From NCBI RefSeq assembly GCF_007954355.1, contig NZ_VOLR01000009.1, forward strand, positions 62,001 to 126,000: 64,000 nucleotides of DNA. Reading direction: 5' to 3'. The DNA is from Colwellia hornerae (GTDB lineage Bacteria; Pseudomonadota; Gammaproteobacteria; Enterobacterales; Alteromonadaceae). Positions 1 through 7,937 of this stretch are shown here, piece after piece (the first letter of the stretch is position 1; every line of letters begins with the position of its first letter). The notes under the pieces are model-generated. The model made no database searches. It was not told the origin of the DNA and saw only the letters and a program-made list of their open reading frames with translations. A program made the translations under genes and the position numbers.

Positions 1-41
1 TTGACCTTGCTCGGGCAATAATATCTTCTCTTTATATCAGG

Positions 42-57
42 CTGAATACGTATGTAA
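42..57. promoter_or_regulatory. LacI-family operator upstream of sugar permease
   Basis: The 16-mer CTGAATACGTATGTAA matches the perfect palindrome ATGCATACGTATGCAT found at 2862-2877 at its ten central bases, and shares ATACGTATGTA with the site at 2901-2916. It ends 5 bp before a candidate -35 (TTGTGT, 62-67) that is followed about 17-18 bp later by TTATAT/TATATA (85-91). The regulator is probably the LacI-family protein encoded convergently at 1643-2674. Its position just upstream of -35 is more typical of activation than of steric repression; this is inference. Confidence 0.7.
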
Positions 58-128
58 TTTGTTGTGTCAATTTTTCGGTTGTGATTATATAACTTCATCG
101 TGCGTTACTCTCATAAGAAAAATAATAA

Positions 129-1580
129 ATGAAAAACAAACCTCAACTCAGTTTTTGGCAAATATGGAATGTTAGCTTCGGCTTTTTGGGCGTTCAATTT
201 GGCTTTGCTTTACAAAACGCTAATGTCAGTCGAATACTTTCAGACTTGGGGGCTGACCTGCACTCTTTATCTTTATTCTGGCTGGTTGCTCCTATTATGG
301 GTTTGCTTATTCAACCCCTCGTTGGCGCAGCCTCAGACAAAACGTGGAATAAATTTGGTCGCCGTAATCCCTATATCTTAATCGGTGCCATATGCGCAAC
401 GGTCGGTATGTTATTAATGCCAAATGCGCCATTATTTGTCTCTGTTATTACGCCAATGATTTTTGGTGCGATGATGTTAGCGGTTATGGACGCTTCTTTT
501 AATATCGCTTTCCAACCCTTTAGAGCACTTGTGTCTGATATGGTGCCCGATAATCAAATGAACAAGGGTTACGCTATTCAAGCCTTTTTGATTAATATTG
601 GTGCGGTTATCGGCTCTATATTGCCATTTGTTCTGACTAATGTTGTTGGTTTAGAGAATACCTCACAGCAAGGCAGTATTGCTCCATCGGTTGTGTGGGC
701 ATTTTATATTGGCGCTACGGTTTTATTAGGCTCAGTGCTATGGACGGTTTTTAAAACCAAAGAATATTCACCTAAAGAGTATTATGAGTTCAAAGGAATG
801 GACGCTGAAGAAGTTGCCAAAGAACAAGCCATTGAAAAATCGATAATAGAAAAATTAACTGACTTCGTTGGCTTAATGAAAACGATGCCAGAGGTGATGA
901 AACGTTTAGCACTGGTGCAGTTTTTCTCTTGGTTTTCTTTATTCATTATGTGGGTTTATACCATGCCAGCCATTGCTCAACAGGTTTGGGGCATAGACGT
1001 AAAGTGGTTTGACCCAGTTTATATTAGCTCTGTTGGGGGAATTCCCAATGATATTGCCGCGGCAAAAGGCGCTGCCGGTGACTGGGTAGGTATTTTGTTT
1101 GCCGCATATTCTTTATTTGCTGCCTTTTTCTCAATTGTGATCGCCAAGCTTGCCAATACCTTTGGCCGAAAAGCGGTTTACTCGTTTTCCTTACTCGCCG
1201 GTGGCTTAGGTTATTTAAGCTTTATGTTTATCAATAACCCTGAGCCGACTTTAGTCAATTTATTGATCACTGAAATCACGGTACCACAAGGCGCAGTTAC
1301 CTTATTTATTCCTATGATGGGTGTCGGAATTGCTTGGGCTGCTATTTTAGCAATGCCTTACACAATACTTGCTGGCGCATTACCTGCCAATAAAACCGGG
1401 GTATACATGGGGATTTTTAACTTTACCATTGCCGCGCCACAAATTATCTCAGGAATTTTTGCTGGTTGGATATTAAATTCGGTTTTTGAAAACCAGGCAA
1501 TAAATATTATTATCTTAGCGGGTGTCTCTATGGTGCTAGGCGCTGTTTCAGTTTATTTTGTTAAAGAAAAAAGCCAGTAA
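129..1580 (+). CDS. MFS sugar:proton symporter (maltose/maltodextrin permease-like)
   Basis: A 483-residue polytopic inner-membrane protein with about twelve hydrophobic segments. The loop at residues 66-82 (GAASDKTWNKFGRRNPY) is the cytoplasmic MFS signature in the form seen in SLC45/GPH-like disaccharide transporters. A second half-repeat of the signature lies near residues 345-350 (ANTFGRKA). The genes around it handle maltodextrin and glycogen, and it shares an operator with the glgP operon, so maltose or maltooligosaccharides are the likely substrate; this is inferred from context and not readable from residues. The ATG start follows an A-rich leader with no strong ribosome site. It converges on the LacI gene and ends before a 12-bp hairpin. 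I am sure of the transporter class and less sure of the substrate. Confidence 0.85.
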   Translation: MKNKPQLSFWQIWNVSFGFLGVQFGFALQNANVSRILSDLGADLHSLSLFWLVAPIMGLLIQPLVGAASDKTWNKFGRRNPYILIGAICATVGMLLMPNAPLFVSVITPMIFGAMMLAVMDASFNIAFQPFRALVSDMVPDNQMNKGYAIQAFLINIGAVIGSILPFVLTNVVGLENTSQQGSIAPSVVWAFYIGATVLLGSVLWTVFKTKEYSPKEYYEFKGMDAEEVAKEQAIEKSIIEKLTDFVGLMKTMPEVMKRLALVQFFSWFSLFIMWVYTMPAIAQQVWGIDVKWFDPVYISSVGGIPNDIAAAKGAAGDWVGILFAAYSLFAAFFSIVIAKLANTFGRKAVYSFSLLAGGLGYLSFMFINNPEPTLVNLLITEITVPQGAVTLFIPMMGVGIAWAAILAMPYTILAGALPANKTGVYMGIFNFTIAAPQIISGIFAGWILNSVFENQAINIIILAGVSMVLGAVSVYFVKEKSQ

Positions 1581-1598
1581 TATTTCCTCGCTTTTGTT

Positions 1599-1626
1599 TG
1601 TAGGTTAGGGCTGCCCCTAACCTACA
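1599..1626. terminator. 12-bp hairpin between convergent genes
   Basis: A perfect 12-bp inverted repeat (arms 1599-1610 and 1615-1626, TGTAGGTTAGGG and its complement) with a 4-nt CTGC loop sits between the stops of the permease and the LacI regulator. Neither side carries a good U-tract, so it may be a bidirectional terminator or only a transcript-end stabiliser. Confidence 0.55.
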
Positions 1627-1642
1627 TAAACGCTATAAAACA

Positions 1643-2674
1643 TCAATGACCACTGCCACAAGATTGACGTACGACAAGTGTGGTTGCCATCAACTCTGTT
1701 TTTGCTTCTTCGCCGTTCACTAGTGCTAAAAGTTTATCTACTAATAACTCCCCTGCTAACATCGTATCTTGCTTGGCGGTAGTTAAGGTCGGGAAAGTAA
1801 AACTAGCAACCGGAATATCATCAAAACCAAACACGGCTATATCTTCTGGTACGCGCATATTGTGTTCTTGCAAAGCTCGCATTGCACCAACCGCAATTAA
1901 ATCACTGGCCGCCATAATAGCATCAAATTTTTCACCCCCTTTGATAAGATTTAATGCGGCGTTATGGCCAGATTCTTCGGTAGAAATCGCGTCAAATTGA
2001 AGTTGGGTATTAATAACTAAATTATGATCGGTTAGCGCTTTACAATGCCCTAAATATCGATCTAAAAATTCAGGAGAACCTGAAGAGACGCCACCTAAAA
2101 AGGCAAAGTTTTTGCGATTATTATTAATGACATGCTCAGTGAGTTGATAGCCACCTTGGAAGTTATCGCAACCGACAGAAACAACTGCGAGGTCTTTTAC
2201 TTCAGCCCCCCAACGGACAAAATGTGTTTCTTGCTCGATTAACTGAATAAGCTTTTCTTCGTAATCGGTGTAATCACCGTAACCCAACAATATTATCCCG
2301 TCAGCTTTACGAGTATCTTCAAAGTCAGCATGCCAATCGTGGCTCATTTGCTGAAAAGAAACTAACAAATCATAGCCCTTGTTACCACAGGCTCGGGTAA
2401 TACTGCCTAACATTGACATAAAAAAAGGATTGATTAATGAGTCATCGTTGGTTGGGTCTTCAAACAATAGCAAGGCAATGGTGCCACTACGTTGAGTACG
2501 TAAACTGCTGGCGTTTTTATCTACTTTGTAATTAAGTTCTTTGGCAATGGCTTGAACACGTAGCCGTGTTTCTTCATTTACTAGCGGACTATTACGTAAT
2601 GCTCTTGAAACTGTTGACTGAGAAACGCCCGCTCGATAGGCGATATCAAACGAAGTATTTTTAGCTTTAACCAT
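1643..2674 (-). CDS. LacI-family transcriptional regulator of alpha-glucan genes
   Basis: A 343-residue DNA-binding regulator. The N-terminal helix-turn-helix is clear (DIAYRAGVSQSTVSRALR, residues 10-27 from the chosen start), followed by a hinge-like NASSLRTQRSGTIAL and a periplasmic-binding-protein-like sugar-sensing domain ending in the usual PTLTT segment (TFPTLTTAKQD). The longest frame opens with a TTG at 2686, but ATG at 2674 matches the usual short LacI N-terminus. It sits between the sugar permease and the glgP operon, and 16-bp palindromes flank both targets, so it is the obvious MalR-like regulator; the effector is probably maltose or a maltodextrin (inference). A few extra C-terminal residues (CGSGH) follow the last conserved region. 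Confidence 0.9.
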   Translation of the reverse strand: MVKAKNTSFDIAYRAGVSQSTVSRALRNSPLVNEETRLRVQAIAKELNYKVDKNASSLRTQRSGTIALLLFEDPTNDDSLINPFFMSMLGSITRACGNKGYDLLVSFQQMSHDWHADFEDTRKADGIILLGYGDYTDYEEKLIQLIEQETHFVRWGAEVKDLAVVSVGCDNFQGGYQLTEHVINNNRKNFAFLGGVSSGSPEFLDRYLGHCKALTDHNLVINTQLQFDAISTEESGHNAALNLIKGGEKFDAIMAASDLIAVGAMRALQEHNMRVPEDIAVFGFDDIPVASFTFPTLTTAKQDTMLAGELLVDKLLALVNGEEAKTELMATTLVVRQSCGSGH

Positions 2675-2861
2675 TAAATTAACCAATAACTTATTTATAA
2701 ATATACTGCTTAGATACTAACTTAGCCCCCTATCCTTGTATACCTTATTAAGGGCAAAGCAAAAAATTACTCAGCAGATTAACGCCGACTTTCATTAAAT
2801 TTTAATGGTAGGAAGTTAGTCATTACCCTGAACTTTTCATTAAGCGCTAATAATCATCAAA

Positions 2862-2877
2862 ATGCATACGTATGCAT
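2862..2877. promoter_or_regulatory. LacI-family operator, distal site of glgP promoter
   Basis: ATGCATACGTATGCAT is a perfect 16-bp palindrome with the central pattern expected of a LacI-family operator. It lies 39 bp (centre to centre) from a second, closely similar site, so two dimers or a tetramer could bind cooperatively. It is 250 bp upstream of glgP and about 190 bp upstream of the regulator's own start, so it may also serve autoregulation. Confidence 0.75.
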
Positions 2878-2900
2878 GGCAAATAGTGCATAAATCCATC

Positions 2901-2916
2901 ATGCATACGTATGTAG
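2901..2916. promoter_or_regulatory. LacI-family operator, promoter-proximal site of glgP
   Basis: ATGCATACGTATGTAG is the second palindrome in the 437-bp divergent region. It ends exactly 5 bp before a candidate -35 (TTGCTC, 2921-2926), which is followed 16 bp later by CATAAT (2943-2948). This spacing is the same as at 42-57. The rest of the region (2675-2860 and 2950-3111) shows no other gene or clear structure. Confidence 0.72.
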
Positions 2917-3111
2917 TTTATTGCTCTAATTTCTAACATCGGCATAATTTAATCATCACGTTATTTATTGTGGAAAGAATTCGTACTACTGATGCAAATG
3001 AAAAATAAGGATGAATAAAGTCCTATATATACGCCACAGATTTTAAATAAACAGGAAATAAATCAAAACGTCGGCAATGAACAAGACGGTTTTTGATAAT
3101 AAAAATTGATT

Positions 3112-5616
3112 ATGATAAATAAAAATATAAAAAGCAGCGCCGCTATTATTAGCGCCACAGACTTGAAAAAACGCATTCAGCACCATTTGAACAGTACTTT
3201 AGGTGATCGCGTTATTTGTGAAGACGCTTACAAAAATACACCACAAAACAAGCAGGCTTATTGGCAAGCGACATCACTGGCACTTAATGAAATTATTATT
3301 GATAAACTGCAAGCAAGTAAGGTTCAACAAGCAAAATCAGCGACTAAAAGTATTAACTACCTGTCACTTGAGTATTTGATGGGCCGACTACTTTCTAACA
3401 ACTTACATAATTTAAATTTATATAAAAGCACCGAAAAGGCCCTTAAATCGCTTGGTTTTGATTTAGCCGATTTATGTGAAGAAGGGGCTGATTTAGCCCT
3501 AGGTAATGGTGGATTAGGCCGTTTAGCCGCATGTTTTCTTGATTCGTTAGCGACACTTGATTACAACGCCATGGGTTACGGCATTCATTACCAACATGGT
3601 TTATTCAAACAAAGTTTTAAAGACGGACACCAAATAGAACAGCCTGATATGTGGCGTGAGTTTGGTAGTCCTTGGGAAATTTGCCGTCCTGAAGCTACCC
3701 AGCTTATTCCTGTTTATGGCTATGTTGAACAACAAGCACAAACCGACGGTAGTTTAACCTCGGTTTGGCGCGCAGGAAAAATGCTAAAAGGAGTTCCTTG
3801 GGATATTCCTATTGTTGGCTATAATTCCTCAACCGTAAATGCTTTACGCTTATGGGAATGTCGCGCAGATTCTGCCTTTGATTGGGATACGCTTAACCAG
3901 GGCGACTATCTACAAGCGCACCACGATCAAGTCAATGCTGAAACTGTTTCTAAAGTCCTTTATCCTAATGACGAACACGATGCGGGTAATGAATTACGCT
4001 TTATTCAACAGTATTTTTTCTGTGCATGTTCCATTAAAGACATTATTAGTCGTTATCAGCTGCAATTTGGTCCACTTACCCAAGCAACTAGTAGAAATTT
4101 TGCTGACAAAGTAGCGATCCAATTAAATGATACCCACCCTACCATTGCCATTTTAGAGTTAATGCGAGTATTACTTGATGAGTATGACTTCTCATGGCAA
4201 AACGCCTGGCAATTAGCCGGTAAAGTGTTTTCTTATACTAACCACACCTTGTTACCTGAAGCGTTAGAAAAATGGTCTGTTTCATTATTTGAACACGTAC
4301 TACCACGCCATTTAACTATTTTATATCGTATCAACGAAGCATTTTTAAATGATGAAGTGAATGCGATGTGGCCAAACAACGAGGCAATGCGCGCTCGCCT
4401 TTCAATTATTGAAGAAGGTGAACAACGTAAGGTGCGTATGGCTCATTTATGTGTCATTACTTCACATAAAGTCAACGGTGTTGCTCAAATTCATTCTGAC
4501 TTAGTAAAAAAAGATCTATTCCCAGAATTCAACCAACTTTGGCCAGAGAAATTAACCAATGTAACTAATGGTATTACCCCAAGACGTTGGTTGAAATCAT
4601 GTAACCCATTACTGTCTGAACTACTATCAAAGCACGTTGACGATGACTGGGCTAAAAACTTAAACAGCTTATCTTCTTTATCACCCCTTGCTGATAATGC
4701 CAGTTTCCAAAAGAAGTTCATGGCAATTAAACATCAAAATAAAGTGGCATTAACTACTGAAATTAAAACCTTAACCGGTATAGACGTTAGCCCAGAGGCC
4801 ATTTTTGATGTCCAAATTAAACGACTTCATGAATACAAACGCCAGCACCTAAATTTATTGCATATTTTAGCACTATACCGCCGTTTATTGGCTGATCCTG
4901 ACTTACCTATGCAACCCAGGGTATTTATCTTTGGTGCAAAAGCAGCGCCGGGCTATCAGTTAGCCAAAGAAATTATTTACGCAACCAATAAAATTGCTGA
5001 AAAAATCAATAATGACACCCGCATTCAAGACAAATTAAAGGTGGTGTTTTTACCTAACTATCGGGTCAGTTTAGCCGAAAAAATAATTCCAGCCGCCGAT
5101 GTTTCAGAGCAAATATCAACAGCCGGTAAAGAAGCCTCTGGTACGGGCAATATGAAGCTTGCCCTTAACGGTGCCGTAACCATTGGAACTTTAGATGGCG
5201 CAAACATTGAAATAGCTGAAGAAGTTGGCGACGACAATATTTTCATCTTTGGCTTAACCGTTGATGAAGTTAAAGCCCTAGATATCAAAGGCTACAACCC
5301 TTATCACTTTTATGAAACCAATAATGAAATTAAAGCCTGTTTAGACTGGCTAGACACTGACTACTTTACGCCAGGTCGTGCGGGAGAATTATCTTCGATT
5401 AAACAAAGTTTCCTTGAAGGTGGCGATCCCTACAAAGTGCTGGCTGATTTTGAAAGCTACAGTGACGCTCAACAAGCCTTAGGTGTCGCTTATCAAGACA
5501 AAAAACGTTGGGCAAAAATGGCCATTTTAAATACCGCGTTGATGGGTAAATTTAATTCTGATCGCTCAATTGAAGATTATGTAAAAAACATTTGGTTTTT
5601 AACACCGAGTGTTTAA
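3112..5616 (+). CDS. glgP: Glycogen/maltodextrin phosphorylase
   Basis: About 834 residues, family GT35. It releases glucose-1-phosphate from glycogen or maltodextrin. The pyridoxal-phosphate site EASGTGNMKLALNGA followed by TIGTLDGANIEIAEE is intact near residue 685, and the N-terminal GNGGLGRLAACFLDS and NDTHPTIAILELMR motifs are present. The length suits GlgP (E. coli about 815) and MalP (about 797), and sequence alone does not separate them. A TTG at 3106 is in frame, but ATG 3112 is preferred. It is the first gene of a five-gene operon with glgB 32 bp downstream, and the operon's LacI operators suggest carbon-source control rather than constitutive glycogen metabolism. Confidence 0.95.
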   Translation: MINKNIKSSAAIISATDLKKRIQHHLNSTLGDRVICEDAYKNTPQNKQAYWQATSLALNEIIIDKLQASKVQQAKSATKSINYLSLEYLMGRLLSNNLHNLNLYKSTEKALKSLGFDLADLCEEGADLALGNGGLGRLAACFLDSLATLDYNAMGYGIHYQHGLFKQSFKDGHQIEQPDMWREFGSPWEICRPEATQLIPVYGYVEQQAQTDGSLTSVWRAGKMLKGVPWDIPIVGYNSSTVNALRLWECRADSAFDWDTLNQGDYLQAHHDQVNAETVSKVLYPNDEHDAGNELRFIQQYFFCACSIKDIISRYQLQFGPLTQATSRNFADKVAIQLNDTHPTIAILELMRVLLDEYDFSWQNAWQLAGKVFSYTNHTLLPEALEKWSVSLFEHVLPRHLTILYRINEAFLNDEVNAMWPNNEAMRARLSIIEEGEQRKVRMAHLCVITSHKVNGVAQIHSDLVKKDLFPEFNQLWPEKLTNVTNGITPRRWLKSCNPLLSELLSKHVDDDWAKNLNSLSSLSPLADNASFQKKFMAIKHQNKVALTTEIKTLTGIDVSPEAIFDVQIKRLHEYKRQHLNLLHILALYRRLLADPDLPMQPRVFIFGAKAAPGYQLAKEIIYATNKIAEKINNDTRIQDKLKVVFLPNYRVSLAEKIIPAADVSEQISTAGKEASGTGNMKLALNGAVTIGTLDGANIEIAEEVGDDNIFIFGLTVDEVKALDIKGYNPYHFYETNNEIKACLDWLDTDYFTPGRAGELSSIKQSFLEGGDPYKVLADFESYSDAQQALGVAYQDKKRWAKMAILNTALMGKFNSDRSIEDYVKNIWFLTPSV

Positions 5617-5648
5617 GCCTTAATTATTAAGAAAACTGAGAAAAATAT

Positions 5649-7937
5649 ATGAGTTTATCTGTAAATGACATCAAAGCTTTAGTTAGCGCTTGCCATAAGA
5701 CACCTTACGAGGTTTTAGGGTTAAATGCTGACCAAAACACCGGTTATTTACGGATCACTTGCTACTTTCCTCATCTTAACGATATTGACGCTGTTGAGAT
5801 AATGGCCTTATCTCCTAATAAAAAATCAGCGCAGCTTAATAACAATGAACAGATAAAATCATTAGGTAGCTTGGTGAAAGTTCATCACAGTGGACTTTAC
5901 TCACTTAAGCTACGTCGTAAAAGATTATTTGGTTATAAACTCAAGCTGACCGCTGCAAACGCATCATGGTTAATTGACGATCCTTATCAGTTTTCAGCTA
6001 CCTTAGGGGAGCTAGATATTTACCTGTTGCAACAAGGTAATCATCAAAAACCTTACGAGAAATTAGGCGCTCACCTGCAAATAAAAAACCTTGATGGCCA
6101 AAAAACTCAAGGTGTTTCGTTTGCTGTTTGGGCACCTAATGCGAGCCACGTTTCTGTGCTTGGAGACTTTAATCACTGGGACGAACGTAGCCATGCCATG
6201 CAAAATATCGCCTTGGGCGATGTTGCTAGTGGCTATTGGAATATATTTATTCCACAAGCGTTAGTTGGGCAACAATATAAGTACGCGATCAAAGACAAAA
6301 ATGGTAACACGTTACCATTTAAAGCCGACCCTTATGGCAATCAAGCCCAATACCGACCTGACACAGCGTCAATTATCAGTGCGAAAGACAATTACCTATG
6401 GCAAGACCAAGATTGGTTAGCCAAACGTGAAAAACGTAACAGTAGAAACGCAGCAATTTCAATTTATGAAGTCCATTTAGGCTCTTGGCGTCGTGATAAA
6501 AATAACGAATTTTTAAATTACCGTCAGATAGCTGACCAGCTTATTCCTTACACTTTATCAATGGGCTTTACCCATATTCAGTTAATGCCAGTCAGTGAAT
6601 TTCCATTCGATGGTTCATGGGGATATCAACCGGTTGGCTTATTTGCACCCACTGCTCGCTTTGGTAATGAAGCTGACTTTCAGTATTTTGTGGATGCCTG
6701 TCATCAAGCCAATTTAGGCTTACTGATTGATTGGGTACCGGGTCATTTTCCAAGTGATGATCATGGTTTAGCAACCTTCGATGGTACTCATCTTTTTGAA
6801 CATGAAGACCCAAGACAAGGTTTTCACCCCGACTGGAATACCCTTATTTATAATTATGAGCGGGTTGAAGTGGCCAATTTTTTGCGAGCAAGTGCCCTGC
6901 ATTGGTTAGATAAATACCATGTTGATGGCATTCGCGTTGACGCAGTTGCCTCGATGCTTTATCTCGATTACAGCCGCAAAGAAAATGAATGGCTCCCTAA
7001 CATCCACGGAGGCCGAGAAAATTTAGCCGCTGTCGACTTTTTAAAACGTTTTAACGAAGAACTCTATCAACAATACCCTGGTACATTTTCTGTTGCCGAA
7101 GAGTCTACGTCATGGCCCGGTGTTTCTCGCCCGACCCATGATGGCGGTTTAGGCTTTGGTTATAAATGGAATATGGGATGGATGAACGACAGCTTGCAAT
7201 ACATGCAGCGTGAATCTGTGCATCGCTGCCATCACCATAACGAACTTAGCTTTAGTCTGGTTTATGCCTTTGATGAAAACTTTATTCTGCCACTTAGTCA
7301 TGACGAAGTCGTTCATGGTAAAGGCTCTATTCTACAAAAAATGCCTGGCGATGCTTGGCAACAGTTTGCCAACATACGCGCTTATTACAGCTTTATGTGG
7401 GCACATCCTGGTAAAAAGCTACTATTTATGGGCTGTGAATTTGCCCAAGGTAAAGAGTGGGATCATGATCACCAACTGGATTGGCATCAACTTGACATTC
7501 ACTGGCACAGTGGCGTACAGCGACTGATTAAAGCGTTAAATAAGGTTTATTGCAACACACCTGCGCTCTATGAAAAAGATTGCCAAAGTGAAGGTTTTAG
7601 TTGGTTAGATCATCAAAACAGCGAACACTCAATTTACAGCTTTATTCGTTTTGGTAATAACGGCCAAGAGAATGCAGTGGTCGTGGTATGTAACTTTACC
7701 TCACAAACCCATCAAAACGTTAAGTTAGGGGTACCAAAATCGGGAGAGTACGTCGAATTACTTAACTCGGACGCTGAAATTTATGGCGGCAGTAACACCT
7801 TGAACCTAGGTGTTTTACCCAGTGTAGAATTGGCTTGGCAAGGTCAGCAACACTATATAGATATTACTGTACCGCCATTAGCGACAGCGATGTTTATCCT
7901 CAAAGATGCACGTTTACCCCTTGAGGATAAACAATGA
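5649..7937 (+). CDS. glgB: 1,4-alpha-glucan branching enzyme
   Basis: A 762-residue GH13 branching enzyme. Order: an N-terminal beta-sandwich module (about 1-120), CBM48 (about 135-230, GVSFAVWAPNASHVSVLGDF), TIM-barrel catalytic domain, and C-terminal beta domain. The catalytic triad is visible: Asp431 in DGIRVDAV, Glu484 in SVAEEST, and Asp552 in LSHDEVVHG. The length is slightly above the E. coli enzyme (728). Its stop overlaps the glgX start (ATGA, 7934-7937), which indicates translational coupling. It creates alpha-1,6 branches that GlgX removes, so the operon can both build and trim branched glucan. Confidence 0.97.
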   Translation: MSLSVNDIKALVSACHKTPYEVLGLNADQNTGYLRITCYFPHLNDIDAVEIMALSPNKKSAQLNNNEQIKSLGSLVKVHHSGLYSLKLRRKRLFGYKLKLTAANASWLIDDPYQFSATLGELDIYLLQQGNHQKPYEKLGAHLQIKNLDGQKTQGVSFAVWAPNASHVSVLGDFNHWDERSHAMQNIALGDVASGYWNIFIPQALVGQQYKYAIKDKNGNTLPFKADPYGNQAQYRPDTASIISAKDNYLWQDQDWLAKREKRNSRNAAISIYEVHLGSWRRDKNNEFLNYRQIADQLIPYTLSMGFTHIQLMPVSEFPFDGSWGYQPVGLFAPTARFGNEADFQYFVDACHQANLGLLIDWVPGHFPSDDHGLATFDGTHLFEHEDPRQGFHPDWNTLIYNYERVEVANFLRASALHWLDKYHVDGIRVDAVASMLYLDYSRKENEWLPNIHGGRENLAAVDFLKRFNEELYQQYPGTFSVAEESTSWPGVSRPTHDGGLGFGYKWNMGWMNDSLQYMQRESVHRCHHHNELSFSLVYAFDENFILPLSHDEVVHGKGSILQKMPGDAWQQFANIRAYYSFMWAHPGKKLLFMGCEFAQGKEWDHDHQLDWHQLDIHWHSGVQRLIKALNKVYCNTPALYEKDCQSEGFSWLDHQNSEHSIYSFIRFGNNGQENAVVVVCNFTSQTHQNVKLGVPKSGEYVELLNSDAEIYGGSNTLNLGVLPSVELAWQGQQHYIDITVPPLATAMFILKDARLPLEDKQ

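Noticed and set aside
3077-3109. Ten-codon leader peptide upstream of glgP
   Set aside because: It has an ATG and ends near the glgP start but its only purine-rich site is about 20 bp away, and no attenuation structure follows.
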